Positions 30,531 through 39,234 of a DNA stretch of 43,613 nucleotides are shown piece after piece. The stretch comes from an uncultured Oscillospiraceae bacterium. Lineage in GTDB: Bacteria > Bacillota > Clostridia > Oscillospirales > Oscillospiraceae. The stretch lies in NCBI GenBank assembly GCA_958423465.1, contig CATZRD010000018.1:1-43613 (forward strand). The letters run 5' to 3'. The notes below the pieces were generated by a model. The model ran no database searches and was not told the origin of the DNA. It worked only from the letters and a program-made list of their open reading frames with translations. Position numbers and translations under genes: made by a program. The stretch's first letter is position 1. Each line of letters begins with the position of its first letter.

Positions 30531-30719
30531 TCAGGTCTCCTCGAGCAAGCCGGAACGCCGTCCTTCTTTCCTCCCGGTGACGGAAAAGATCACCCACTCC
30601 GCGATATTGGCGGCCTGGTCGCCGATGCGCTCCATGTCCGTGATGAGCTTCATGGCGGCGGAGAGCTTCTCCGCCCCGGGGGCCGGATCTCCGCCGTTCT
30701 GTCCCGGCTGCCATTTCAA
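30531..30719 (-). pseudogene. PhoU C-terminal fragment
   Basis: 62 codons read LSAAMKLITDMERIGDQAAN then IAEWVIFSVTGRKEGRR. The E-R-I-G-D-x-A-x-N-I-A-E signature followed by VIF-VTG is the end of the second helical repeat of PhoU, the phosphate-transport regulator of about 215 residues. The first two-thirds are absent, no ribosome binding site is present, and no pst genes are nearby. It looks like a leftover of a lost pst-phoU locus. Confidence 0.7.
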
Positions 30720-30920
30720 GGATAGTCCCCCTTTGTAAAATCCGAAAGGCGCTTCCTGTAAAATCCCCGTAAAATCAGAAAAACGGCCCGGGCCGCCGGA
30801 AGCGCCGGGCAGAGGCGCGCCCCCGAAGCCGCCCCGGCGCAGGGTTCTCCGCGAGGGGCGGCCTTTTGCTTTTTGAAGGCGAACGTTGTAATCGGACAGA
30901 GCGCAGACTGAGCCCCGGTC
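30720..30920. other. GC-rich non-coding stretch
   Basis: Contains GC-rich imperfect dyads (GGCCCGGGCCGCC; CGCCGGGCAGAGGCGCG) but no gene. It marks the change from accessory to GC-rich core sequence. Confidence 0.4.
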
Positions 30921-30949
30921 TTGACAAAGCGGGCCGCTGCGTATACAGT
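30921..30949 (+). promoter_or_regulatory. Promoter of the MFS transporter gene
   Basis: TTGACA (30921-30926), 17-bp spacer, TACAGT (30944-30949), 35 bp before the start codon. Confidence 0.8.
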
Positions 30950-30984
30950 AAGGTAAAACTCCAGATGGACAAGGGGTGCCGCGT

Positions 30985-32178
30985 ATGTATATGCTTCTGC
31001 TTGCGCTGATCTATATTGCCTTTATCAGCCTTGGACTGCCGGATTCGCTGCTTGGCTCGGGATGGCCGGTCATGCACGCCGCGCTGAACGTCCCCATCTC
31101 TTTCATGGGGATCGTCTCCATGATCATATCGGGCGGAACGGTCATATCTAGCCTCCTGTCGGACCGGCTGACTCGGAAGCTGGGCACCCGCGTCGTGACC
31201 GTGGCCAGCGTATTCCTCACGGCGGTCGCCCTGCTGGGGTTTTCCGTCTCCAGCCGGTTCTGGATGCTCGTTGTGTTTGCCATCCCCTACGGGCTGGGAG
31301 CCGGAGCCATCGACGCGGCGCTGAACAACTATGTCGCCCTTCACTACACCTCCCGGCATATGAGCTGGCTGCACTGCTTCTGGGGCGTTGGGACCATCGT
31401 CAGCCCCTTCGTCATGAGCTATGCCCTGACGCACTCCGTCTGGAACAACGGCTACCGTATCGTGGGCTTTATCCAGCTGGGCATCGCCCTGCTCCTGCTG
31501 GTCACGCTCCCCGTCTGGAACGTCAACCGGCAGAAGGCGGAGGAGAGCGGAAAAACCGTTGGGCTGCTGGGCGCGCTGAGGATCAGGGGCGTCCCTACCC
31601 TGCTGCTCAGCTTTTTCGCCTACTGCGCCGCCGAGGCCACCGCCATGGGCTGGGCCAGCACATACATGGTGGAGGTCAAGGGCGTCGGGCCGGAGAGCGC
31701 GGCCCGGTTCGCTTCGCTGTTTTACATCGGCATTACCGCGGGCCGGTTTCTGAGCGGCTTTGTGACGAACAGGCTGGGCGACCGGAACATGATCCGTCTG
31801 GGGACCTGCGTGCTGTCCTGCGGGATCCTCCTGCTGCTGCTCCCCACGGCGGAGCCGGCTGTCACCTTCGCCGGGTTTATCGTCATCGGCTTTGGATGCG
31901 CCCCCATCTACCCCTGCATCATCCACTCCACGCCGGACAATTTCGGTGCGGAGAATTCGGGGGCCATCATCGGCATCCAGATGGCCAGCGCCTATGCCGG
32001 GTCCACCTTTATGCCGCCGCTGTACGGGTTTCTCGGAAATCATGTCAGCTTTCGGATCCTCCCCGCCTATCTCGCCGCGTTTGTTATTCTGATGATCGTC
32101 ATGGCGGAAGCAACGTTTAAGACCACCGGCTTTCACACGGCTCCCGCCCGGCCGCCCCGCCAGCGCCCCAAGGCCTGA
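30985..32178 (+). CDS. MFS transporter
   Basis: A 397-residue permease with about 12 transmembrane helices. ATG 30985 is preferred over GTG 30976 because AAGGGG lies 8-13 nt upstream. The MFS signature between helices 2 and 3 is seen as SDRLTRKLGTRVV, and helices 1-2 read LLLALIYIAFISLGLPDSLL. The GLPDSLLG opening, GAGAIDAALNNYVALHY and the MSWLHCFWGVG stretch are typical of the FucP/YfkF-like sugar-transporter branch of the superfamily. Substrate is not predictable. The gene stands alone. Confidence 0.9.
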   Translation: MYMLLLALIYIAFISLGLPDSLLGSGWPVMHAALNVPISFMGIVSMIISGGTVISSLLSDRLTRKLGTRVVTVASVFLTAVALLGFSVSSRFWMLVVFAIPYGLGAGAIDAALNNYVALHYTSRHMSWLHCFWGVGTIVSPFVMSYALTHSVWNNGYRIVGFIQLGIALLLLVTLPVWNVNRQKAEESGKTVGLLGALRIRGVPTLLLSFFAYCAAEATAMGWASTYMVEVKGVGPESAARFASLFYIGITAGRFLSGFVTNRLGDRNMIRLGTCVLSCGILLLLLPTAEPAVTFAGFIVIGFGCAPIYPCIIHSTPDNFGAENSGAIIGIQMASAYAGSTFMPPLYGFLGNHVSFRILPAYLAAFVILMIVMAEATFKTTGFHTAPARPPRQRPKA

Positions 32179-32319
32179 CCTGAAGGGTCCCGGCGCCCGC
32201 CGCGGCGATCCGCTCCACGAACCTGCGGGTAATGAGCAGGTTGAGGATGTACCGCGCTGCGGTCAGGCCCGCCTGTTCCCTGGCCTCGATGATTTTGTCT
32301 GATTTTAATGTTCAAATAG

Positions 32320-32353
32320 CAAAAATCCCGCACAAAACTGTGCGGGATTTTTG
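32320..32353 (-). terminator. Rho-independent terminator of tmRNA
   Basis: CAAAAATCCCGCAC and GTGCGGGATTTTTG pair perfectly around AAAACT, about 27 nt past the tmRNA 3' end; the minus-strand arm supplies the U-run. Confidence 0.9.
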
Positions 32354-32379
32354 CCTGCATCTTTTTTGTCAATGCAGGT

Positions 32380-32746
32380 TGGTGGAGGTGAGGGGAGTCG
32401 AACCCCTGTCCGAAAACAATTTCACGGGATGTTCTCCGGGCGCAGACGGTCATTGCGGGCGGCTGATCCGCCCTGTTCCCCTTCCCCGCGGCAGGCCGTC
32501 ACGCCGCGGGGTCAGGTGAGAGTCATGATGCATGGCACGGTCAACTCTTTCCGTACTCACGTTCACCGCTAAACGACGCCCTTCTTAAGCCGCGGTGCTC
32601 TTAAGTCGGACGGCTGCCAGCAATCAGGCAGCGATAGCTAAAGAATCGTTGTTCTTTAATTTATAAAAGTTGCCCGTTTTCAGGTGGCCGGGCGCCACCG
32701 CCCGCTGATCCCGCTTCCTCGTCCCCGTCGAAACCGGTACACCCCC
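32380..32746 (-). ncRNA. ssrA: Transfer-messenger RNA (tmRNA)
   Basis: A 367-nt RNA on the minus strand. The 5' end GGGGGTGTACCGGTTTCGAC and the 3' end GGGGTTCGACTCCCCTCACC-TCCACCA form the tRNA-like domain; the 7-bp acceptor stem GGGGGTG/CACCTCC has one G-U pair and encodes the CCA. The tag frame ends AAC-AAC-GAT-TCT-TTA-GCT-ATC-GCT-GCC-TGA, giving a tag ending NNDSLAIAA (stop at 32624-32626). The resume codon cannot be fixed by eye. tmRNA rescues ribosomes stalled on broken mRNAs, with SmpB, whose gene lies 1.4 kb upstream on the same strand. Confidence 0.96.
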
Positions 32747-32760
32747 GGATATGCGGACTG

Positions 32761-32789
32761 AGTATACCACAGTCCGCGGGGGAAAACAA
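32761..32789 (-). promoter_or_regulatory. Promoter of ssrA
   Basis: On the minus strand TTGTTT (32784-32789), 17 bp and TATACT (32761-32766), 14 nt before the tmRNA 5' end. Confidence 0.85.
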
Positions 32790-32813
32790 GTCGATTTTGT
32801 AAACGATCTGCCC

Positions 32814-33575
32814 TCAGCACCAGGCAAGTTTTACCATCAGCCCGTGGGGCAGGATCTTCGCCAGCACCCGGTAGAGCTTGTAAAAGCCCTTGGGCGTATA
32901 GAACACCCGGCCCGCCCGGGAGGCCGCCAGGGTCCCCGCCACTACCTTCTCCGGGTCGCAGTAGGGCAGCGTCTCAAAGGTTTTGGAGTTCCCGGCGATC
33001 TTTCCCACGTCCAGAAACTCCGTGGCCATGGGACCGGGGCACACGGCGGTGACGGCGATCTTCCGGCTTTTCAGCTCCTGGCTGAGGCCCCGGGTAAAGC
33101 TGGAGACATAGGCCTTGGTGCTGGAATACACCGTCATCCGGGGATTGGCGCAGAAGGAGGCGATAGAGCTGACGTTGATGATCCGTCCCCCGGCGGGTAT
33201 GTAGGGAATCGTCATATGGGTCACCGCCGTGAGGGCCGTGACGTTCAGGTCCGTCATCCTGGTCTGGAGGGACAGCTCCCCCTCCCCCAGGTTCCCCAGA
33301 TAGCCGCACCCGGCGTTGTTGATGAGCAGGCCCACCTCCGGCTTTTCCGCCGCCAGCTTCTCCGCCAGGCGGTCCAGGCACGCCTTGTCGCACAGGTCCA
33401 GGGGCAGTATCTCCGTTTTCAGCTCCGGCGGCAGCTTTTGGGCCAGCTCCGCCAGACGGTCCGCCCGGCGGGCGATGAGCCACACGCCCTGGATCTCCGG
33501 GAACGCGCCCTTCATCTGCCGGGCGAACTGCTCTCCCAGTCCGGCGGAGGCGCCGGTGATCACAGCGATCCTCAT
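32814..33575 (-). CDS. Short-chain dehydrogenase/reductase
   Basis: A 253-residue SDR oxidoreductase. The NAD(P)-binding TGASAGLGEQFARQ (residues 7-20), NNAGCGYLG, catalytic Ser in IINVSSIASF and the YSSTKAY motif (Tyr-x3-Lys) are all present, then the AVCPGPMATEF loop. It is a classical SDR with an Arg pair after strand 2 (IARRADRL), suggesting NADP(H). The substrate is unknown. Its start overlaps the cyclophilin stop by 1 bp, so the two are coupled. The smpB-cyclophilin-SDR genes run together toward ssrA. Confidence 0.93.
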   Translation of the reverse strand: MRIAVITGASAGLGEQFARQMKGAFPEIQGVWLIARRADRLAELAQKLPPELKTEILPLDLCDKACLDRLAEKLAAEKPEVGLLINNAGCGYLGNLGEGELSLQTRMTDLNVTALTAVTHMTIPYIPAGGRIINVSSIASFCANPRMTVYSSTKAYVSSFTRGLSQELKSRKIAVTAVCPGPMATEFLDVGKIAGNSKTFETLPYCDPEKVVAGTLAASRAGRVFYTPKGFYKLYRVLAKILPHGLMVKLAWC

Positions 33576-34099
33576 CAGTGTTTCTCCGGCGCGGGGTAGT
33601 CCACGCCCAGGGTATCCACCCGGATGGACCGGATGACCTGGGGCTTGGTGGGCCGGTCGTTCATCATGTTCCGGGGCACCCGGGACACGGCCACGGCGGC
33701 CTCCGCGTTCTCCGTGATCCTGCCGAAGGCGGCGTACTGGCCGTCCAGATGGGGCGCGGCGTCCACCATGATGAAAAACTGGCTGCCGGCGCTGTCTGGG
33801 TGCATAGCCCGGGCCATGGACAGCACGCCCAGGGTGTGCTTCAGATCGTTCTTCTCAAAACCGTTGCCGGAAAACTCCCCCCGGATCTGATAGCCGGGGC
33901 CGCCCATGCCGGTGCCGTCGGGGCAGCCGCCCTGGATCATGAAGCCGGGGATGACCCGGTGGAAGATCAGGCCGTCGTAATAGCCGCTGTTGGCCAGGGC
34001 GATAAAGTTGTTCACGGTGTTGGGGGCCTTGTCGGGGTACAGCTCCCCCTTCATGGTCTGGCCGTTTTCCAGCTGGATGGTGACGATGGGATAGCTCAT
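33575..34099 (-). CDS. Cyclophilin-type peptidyl-prolyl isomerase
   Basis: A 174-residue single-domain cyclophilin without a signal peptide, hence cytoplasmic. Motifs: APNTVNNFIALANSGYYDGL, IFHRVIPGFMIQGGCPDGTG, GEFSGNGF, GVLSMARAMHPDSAGSQFFI and YAAFGRI. Catalytic Arg (FHRV) and the Gln/Phe (SQFFI) are kept. It speeds proline isomerisation in folding proteins. It starts 21 bp after smpB. Confidence 0.96.
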   Translation of the reverse strand: MSYPIVTIQLENGQTMKGELYPDKAPNTVNNFIALANSGYYDGLIFHRVIPGFMIQGGCPDGTGMGGPGYQIRGEFSGNGFEKNDLKHTLGVLSMARAMHPDSAGSQFFIMVDAAPHLDGQYAAFGRITENAEAAVAVSRVPRNMMNDRPTKPQVIRSIRVDTLGVDYPAPEKH

Positions 34100-34120
34100 A
34101 GTCGTATCTCCTTTTTTATG

Positions 34121-34588
34121 TTACCGGTTATAGGTTTTCATGGCCCGGTCCATGTCCCGCCGGGCGTCCCGCTGGGAGGCGGCGTCCCGCTTGTCGTAGT
34201 TCTTCTTGCCCCTGCACAGGCCCACCTCCACCTTGACCCGGGCGTTTCTAAAGTACACGCTCAGGGGCACCAGGGCCATGCCGTCCTGCTGGACATAGGC
34301 CTGGAGCTTGTTGATCTCCCGCTTGTGCATCAGCAGGCGGCGGGGGCGCACCGGGTCCTTATTGAAAATATTGCCGTGCTCATAGGGGCTGATGTGCATA
34401 CCGTGGAGATAGATCTCCCCGTTTTTGGCGATGCAGTAGGCGTCCTTCAGGTTCAGCGTCCCCGCCCGGATGGACTTGACCTCCGTGCCGAAAAGCTCGA
34501 TGCCCGCCTCGTACCGGTCCTCCACGAAATAGTCGTGGCGGGCCTTTCGATTCTGGGCGGCGATCTTGATCCCGCTCTTTTCCGCCAT
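34121..34588 (-). CDS. smpB: SsrA-binding protein SmpB
   Basis: A 155-residue SmpB: IKIAAQNRKARHDYFVEDRY, EAGIELFGTEVKSIRAGTLN, DAYCIAKNGEIYLHGMHISP, RPRRLLMHKREINKL and the basic tail YDKRDAASQRDARRDMDRAM. ATG 34588 follows GGAGGG. It binds the tRNA-like part of tmRNA and places it in the stalled ribosome. The gene is upstream of ssrA on the same strand, separated by the cyclophilin and SDR genes. Confidence 0.98.
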   Translation of the reverse strand: MAEKSGIKIAAQNRKARHDYFVEDRYEAGIELFGTEVKSIRAGTLNLKDAYCIAKNGEIYLHGMHISPYEHGNIFNKDPVRPRRLLMHKREINKLQAYVQQDGMALVPLSVYFRNARVKVEVGLCRGKKNYDKRDAASQRDARRDMDRAMKTYNR

Positions 34589-34748
34589 AGGCGTCCCTCC
34601 TTTTCTCCGGGTGTTCCCTGACAGTATATCACACCGCCGCCGGTTCTTCAAGACGGGAAATTTCCTTCTGGTATTCTTTCCCGTCCTGTGCTATACTAAA
34701 CAAAATATGACCGCCGCAGGGCGGAAGCCATCCAGGAGGGCGCTTGCC

Positions 34749-35285
34749 ATGGAGCTTATCGAAAAAACCCTTTCCCGCCAGGAGATCTTCTCCGGCCGCA
34801 TCATCCATGTCCACCGGGACACCGTGGAGCTGCCCAACGGACAGGAGGCCGCCCGGGAGGTGGTGGACCACCCCGGCGGGGTCTGCGTACTGGCTCTGGA
34901 CGATCAGGGCCGGGCCCTGTTGGTCCGCCAGTTCCGCTACCCCTACGGAAAAGTCCTGCGGGAGGTCCCCGCCGGTAAACTGGAGTACGGTGAGGATCCG
35001 GACAACGCCATCGTCCGGGAGCTGCGGGAGGAGACCGGGGCCTCCGCCGCCTCCATCCGCCCCCTGGGGGAGCTGTACCCCTCTCCGGGCTACTGCGGGG
35101 AGATCATCCGGATGTACCTGGCCCAGGGGCTGACCTTTGGGGACACGGACCCGGACGAGGATGAATTTCTGGACCTGGAGCGGGTCCCCTTCCAGGACCT
35201 GGCAGAGCAGGTGCTCTCCGGGGAGATCCGGGACGCCAAGACCATCGCCGTGGTGCTGAAGGCCAAGCTGCTGCTGGGCCTGTGA
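34749..35285 (+). CDS. Nudix hydrolase, ADP-ribose pyrophosphatase type
   Basis: A 178-residue enzyme; ATG 34749 follows AGGAGG. The Nudix box is complete: GKLEYGEDPDNAIVRELREE then TGASA (G-x5-E-x7-R-E-x2-E-E-x-G). The N-terminal SGRIIHVHRDTVELPNGQ, VVDHPGGVCVLAL and the LYPSPGYCGEIIRMYLAQGL loop after the box are typical of NudF/YqkG ADP-ribose pyrophosphatases. It hydrolyses ADP-ribose to AMP and ribose-5-phosphate. A TATACT at 34692 is a likely -10 box. The WalR gene follows after 29 bp, so they may be co-transcribed. Confidence 0.93.
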   Translation: MELIEKTLSRQEIFSGRIIHVHRDTVELPNGQEAAREVVDHPGGVCVLALDDQGRALLVRQFRYPYGKVLREVPAGKLEYGEDPDNAIVRELREETGASAASIRPLGELYPSPGYCGEIIRMYLAQGLTFGDTDPDEDEFLDLERVPFQDLAEQVLSGEIRDAKTIAVVLKAKLLLGL

Positions 35286-35314
35286 GACGCGGCAGACAGA
35301 CGGAGGTACGATCC

Positions 35315-36019
35315 ATGGAACAAAAGAAAACCGTCCTCATCGTGGAGGACGAAAAGAGCATTGTGGACATTCTGCGCTTCAATCTGGAACGGGAGGGCTA
35401 CGCCGTCCTCACCGCCTATGACGGCGAGGACGGTCTGGACAAGGCCCTCACCGCCAACCCGGACCTGATACTGCTGGACGTGATGCTGCCCAAAATGATC
35501 GGCTTCGACGTGTGCCGCGCCCTGCGGGAGCGGGGCAGCAGCGTGCCGGTGATCATCCTCACCGCCCGGGAGGAGGAGGAGGACAAGGTCCTGGGCCTGG
35601 AGATCGGCGCCGACGACTATATCACCAAACCCTTCTCCATGCGGGAGCTGATGGCCCGGGTCAAGGCCAATATCCGCCGCACCGCCATGTCCGGCGGCGA
35701 CGACCGGTCCGCGGTGATGTCCGCCGGCGGCGGGCTGACCATCAACACCGACAGCTTTCAGGTCTGCAAGCACGGCAGGCCCATCGACCTGACCCAGCGG
35801 GAGTATGAGCTGCTGACCTTTCTGGCCAGCCACCCGGGCCGGGTCTACTCCCGCATCGACCTGATGGAGCAGGTCTGGAACTACAGCTATGTGGGCGAGG
35901 ACGCCCGGACCGTGGACGTCACCGTCCGGCGGCTGCGGGAGAAGATCGAGGACGATCCCGCGTCCCCCGCCCTGATCCTCACCCGCCGGGGCGCCGGCTA
36001 CTACTTCGCCGCCCAGTGA
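35315..36019 (+). CDS. walR: WalR-type response regulator
   Basis: A 234-residue OmpR/PhoB-family regulator; ATG 35315 follows CGGAGG. The receiver domain (1-115) has the acidic pair Glu11-Asp12-Glu13, phospho-acceptor Asp55 in LILLDVMLPKM, Thr in IILTARE and Lys in YITKPFSMREL. The C-terminal winged helix carries DLTQREYELLTFLASHPGRV, EQVWNYSYVGEDARTVDVTV and RRLREKIEDDP. WalR controls cell-wall hydrolase genes. The sensor kinase and the YycH/YycI-like genes follow directly, which supports the WalRK assignment. Confidence 0.92.
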   Translation: MEQKKTVLIVEDEKSIVDILRFNLEREGYAVLTAYDGEDGLDKALTANPDLILLDVMLPKMIGFDVCRALRERGSSVPVIILTAREEEEDKVLGLEIGADDYITKPFSMRELMARVKANIRRTAMSGGDDRSAVMSAGGGLTINTDSFQVCKHGRPIDLTQREYELLTFLASHPGRVYSRIDLMEQVWNYSYVGEDARTVDVTVRRLREKIEDDPASPALILTRRGAGYYFAAQ

Positions 36020-36051
36020 GCCGGCAATCTCCCGGGAAAGGAGGTCCCGCC

Positions 36052-37893
36052 ATGTTTCGCAGCCTGCACATGAAGCTGGTGCTCATCATGCTGCTGCTGA
36101 TCACGTCCCTGATGGCCGTGGTGGGCGCGTTTCTGATGACCAGCGTCACCGGCTTCTACATCAACGGCTTTTACCAGCAGGTGAACAGCGTCTTCGGCAG
36201 CGGCCAGCCGGACGCCGAGGATTTCTACCGGAGTCTGACCAGCAAGGCCCAGTCGGGCCTGGACCGGACTGAGACCGCCATCGAGCTGGTCGATATGGTG
36301 GAGGCCAAGGCCGGCGACCTGGGGCTGAACGCCAGCACCCGCACCTACTACATTCTGGACGGACGCACCGGGGAATATCTGGCCGGCTCCCGGGACGCGG
36401 ACAGCTTTTACGCCCTGCCCGCCAGCTCCAACCTGCTGACCGCCCGGGCCTCCGTGGCCGAGGGCCAGGCCAGGGTGGGCGACCAGAGCGATATCACCGC
36501 CAGCTATATGGACGTGGCCATTCCCGTCATCGGCGGGGACAGCTCCTTCATCATCTACATCTACGACAACCGGGACACTGTCAGCGCCCTGAACAGCCAG
36601 CTCTTCCTCATCATCATCCAGGCGCTGCTGGTGGGCCTTCTCATCTCCGTGCTCCTCAGCTTCCTCCTCAGCAAGACCATGATCACCCCCATCGAGCGGC
36701 TGACCGAGGGGGCCGAGCGGGTGGCCGACGGAGACTTCAGCGCGCCGATCCAGGTGGAATCCACCGACGAGATCGGCATTCTCACCACCACCTTCAACGA
36801 CATGGCCGCCGTTTTGCAGCACACGCTGGAGGCGGTGGAAAACGAGCGCAACAAGCTGGACACCCTGTTCCTCCACATGACCGACGGCGTGATCGCCTTC
36901 GCCAACGACGGCTCCATCCTCACCAGCAATCCCTCCGCCAGCCAGATGCTGGGCCGGGAGGTGCCTTTCTATGACTATCAGGCCCTCTTCGGCGGCCAGT
37001 TCCCCATGGACACGGTGATGGGCCTGCAGCGGCCGGACTTTGTTTCCGGGGAGCTGACCGAGGGGGACCGGATCCTGGAGCTGTACCTGGCCCCCTTCTC
37101 CGACGGGGAGGACGGCGGGCTCATGGCCGTGATGCACGACGTCACCGCCCAGCGGAAAAACGAGGAGATGCGCAAGGAGTTCGTGGCCAACGTGTCCCAT
37201 GAGCTGCGCACCCCCCTGACCAACGTCCGCTCCTACGCCGAGACCCTCCGAGACACGGAGGATATTCCCCGGGACATGGAAAACAGCTTTCTGGACATCA
37301 TCATCAGCGAGACGGACCGGATGACCCATATCGTTCAGGACCTGCTGACCCTCTCCCGGCTGGACTCCGGCCGGGCAGAGATCAAGATGACCCGTTTCGC
37401 CTTCCGGGAGGCCATCGAGTCCGTCTGCCGGGCCGTGGAGCTGGACGCCCAGCGCCACCGGCATACCCTGGTCCGCCGGTACGGCGAGCACCTGCCCATG
37501 ATCGTGGGGGACCGCAGCCGCATCGAGCAGGTGATGATGAACGTGGTGGGCAACTCCATCAAGTACACCCCCGACGGCGGCACCATCATCGTGGACGCCG
37601 GCGTCACCGGCCACAGCGTCTGGATGGAGGTCTCCGACAACGGCATCGGCATCCCCGCCAAGGACCGGGAGCGGATCTTCGACCGGTTCTACCGGGTGGA
37701 CAAGGCCCGCTCCCGGGAGAGCGGCGGCACCGGCCTGGGCCTCTCCATCGCCCGGGAGATCATCCTGCGCCACCACGGCTCCATCGGTCTGACGGACCAC
37801 GAGGGGCCCGGCACCACCGTGCGGATCGTTCTGCCCATCCGGCAGCCGGAGGAGCCGGTGGACGGGGAAAGGGCGGAGGCGGATCATGCGTAA
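36052..37893 (+). CDS. walK: WalK-type sensor histidine kinase
   Basis: A 613-residue membrane kinase; ATG 36052 follows GGAAAGGAGG. TM1 is about residues 7-29, an extracellular sensor domain follows to about 183, and TM2 is about 184-206. HAMP (PIERLTEGAERVADGDFSAP) and PAS (about 268-365) come next. HisKA has the phospho-acceptor His383 in FVANVSHELRTPLTNVRSYA. The ATPase domain has NSIKYTPDGG, SDNGIGIPAKDRERIFDRFY and GGTGLGLSIAREI. It phosphorylates WalR in response to cell-wall state. It overlaps the YycH-like gene by 8 bp. Confidence 0.93.
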   Translation: MFRSLHMKLVLIMLLLITSLMAVVGAFLMTSVTGFYINGFYQQVNSVFGSGQPDAEDFYRSLTSKAQSGLDRTETAIELVDMVEAKAGDLGLNASTRTYYILDGRTGEYLAGSRDADSFYALPASSNLLTARASVAEGQARVGDQSDITASYMDVAIPVIGGDSSFIIYIYDNRDTVSALNSQLFLIIIQALLVGLLISVLLSFLLSKTMITPIERLTEGAERVADGDFSAPIQVESTDEIGILTTTFNDMAAVLQHTLEAVENERNKLDTLFLHMTDGVIAFANDGSILTSNPSASQMLGREVPFYDYQALFGGQFPMDTVMGLQRPDFVSGELTEGDRILELYLAPFSDGEDGGLMAVMHDVTAQRKNEEMRKEFVANVSHELRTPLTNVRSYAETLRDTEDIPRDMENSFLDIIISETDRMTHIVQDLLTLSRLDSGRAEIKMTRFAFREAIESVCRAVELDAQRHRHTLVRRYGEHLPMIVGDRSRIEQVMMNVVGNSIKYTPDGGTIIVDAGVTGHSVWMEVSDNGIGIPAKDRERIFDRFYRVDKARSRESGGTGLGLSIAREIILRHHGSIGLTDHEGPGTTVRIVLPIRQPEEPVDGERAEADHA

Positions 37894-39178
37894 ACAGCAG
37901 TGGATCGACCGTTTGCAGAATCTGGCGCTGATTCTTCTGGCGCTGTCCGCCATTTTTCTCTTCACCTGCACCCCCCTGTTCCGGAACCACTTCAGCGACC
38001 AGGTCCAGGCCCTCTTCACCCCCCATCCCCAGGGCGGCGACAGCCCGCAGGACGCCAGCGCCTACGACGCCATGCCCGCCGTCCGGGTGATGATCACCGC
38101 CAACCACGAGTACGGGCGCTGCGGCCAGCTCAGCGTCTCCCCCGGGGACCCGCTCTGCGAGCAGCTGGCCCCCCTTCTGCGGGACGCGGTGGGCACCGCC
38201 GAGGCCGGGCGGCTTACCGCTGACCTGACCCTCCAGAACGCCCTGGACGACGCCAGCGTGTTCCTCAGCTACCCCACCCCCCTGCCGCTGTCCGTCATCG
38301 CCCGCTGGCTGGACACCCAGACGGACCTGGATCTCACAGTCAGGAGCATCGCCCTCTCCTGCCACGAGGGCAGCTGGGCCACCCTGTACCTGCTGGATCA
38401 GGGGGGCAGCATCTACCGCTGCGCTACGTCTCTGTCCTCGGCGGCGGTGCGGGAAACGGCGGAGCAGTTCGCTCCCAACAGCGCCCTGTTCGCCTATGAG
38501 ACCAACTACACCACCCTGACCCCCTACGCCATCCTCCACGTCCAGCCCGGCGAGCTGCCCCAGCTCCAGTCCGCTCTGCCGGAGCAGTACACGCTGCCCG
38601 CTCTGCTCCAGGTCCTGGACTTCAACGTCCACACCCAGAGCCGCTACCCGGAGACCGACGGCACGGAGGTGGTGGTGGAGTCCCCCCGGACCCTGCGCTT
38701 CTCTCCCGGCGGCACCGTGTCGTACACCGGCGAGGGCGAGATCACCGCCTCTCTCTTCAAGGTCCCCTGCGCCGGAGACGAGCCCACCCAGGCCGAAGCT
38801 CTGCTGGCCTGCTGGCATCTGGCCACGGCCCTCACCGACGCTGCCGGCGCCTCCCCCCTGGTGCTCCGCTCGGCGGAGCCTGCCGCCGGCGGCTGGCGGA
38901 TCAGCTTCGGCTATCAGCCCCTGGGCTGGGATGTGTTCTTCGACCAGCCCTCCAGCGAACTCAGCAGCCTGGAGGCCCTGTCTGTCACCGTCACCGGGCG
39001 GACCATCACCGCCTTCACCTACCGCTGCCGGGCCTACTCCCCCACGGAGGACCTCTCGCTGCTGATGCCCCCGGTCCAGGCGGCCGCGGTAGCCTCCGTC
39101 TACCCCGGCGCCGGCCTCACCGTGGGCTACGCCGACGACGGCTCCGGCGTTCTGTCCGCCCGCTGGCTGGCGGGATAA
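37886..39178 (+). CDS. YycH-like regulator of WalK
   Basis: A 430-residue protein with one N-terminal membrane anchor (LALILLALSAIFLFTCTP, about 13-30) and a large extracellular part. Sequence is divergent, but length, anchor, position directly after the kinase with an 8-bp overlap, and a YycI-like gene next to it fit YycH, which binds WalK through its membrane helix and tunes it. The beta-rich character with evenly spaced strands (TEVVVESPRTLRFSPGGTVS, YTGEGEI) agrees with the YycH fold. Sequence similarity alone would not settle it. Confidence 0.75.
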   Translation: MRKQQWIDRLQNLALILLALSAIFLFTCTPLFRNHFSDQVQALFTPHPQGGDSPQDASAYDAMPAVRVMITANHEYGRCGQLSVSPGDPLCEQLAPLLRDAVGTAEAGRLTADLTLQNALDDASVFLSYPTPLPLSVIARWLDTQTDLDLTVRSIALSCHEGSWATLYLLDQGGSIYRCATSLSSAAVRETAEQFAPNSALFAYETNYTTLTPYAILHVQPGELPQLQSALPEQYTLPALLQVLDFNVHTQSRYPETDGTEVVVESPRTLRFSPGGTVSYTGEGEITASLFKVPCAGDEPTQAEALLACWHLATALTDAAGASPLVLRSAEPAAGGWRISFGYQPLGWDVFFDQPSSELSSLEALSVTVTGRTITAFTYRCRAYSPTEDLSLLMPPVQAAAVASVYPGAGLTVGYADDGSGVLSARWLAG

Positions 39179-39234
39179 AAAAAACCTCTTCTTTCGCCGC
39201 ACCGGCGGAAAAGATCTGGAAAGGAGGCTTTGGC

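Noticed and set aside
30775..32136. A 453-codon minus-strand frame
   Set aside because: It is antisense to the MFS gene, rich in charged repeats, without motifs.
36001..38019. A 672-codon open frame on the minus strand
   Set aside because: It is antisense to walK, whose domains are complete; the antisense product is a low-complexity Val/Gly/His string.
37760..39202. A 480-codon minus-strand frame
   Set aside because: It is antisense to the YycH-like gene; composition is that of a GC-rich shadow frame.
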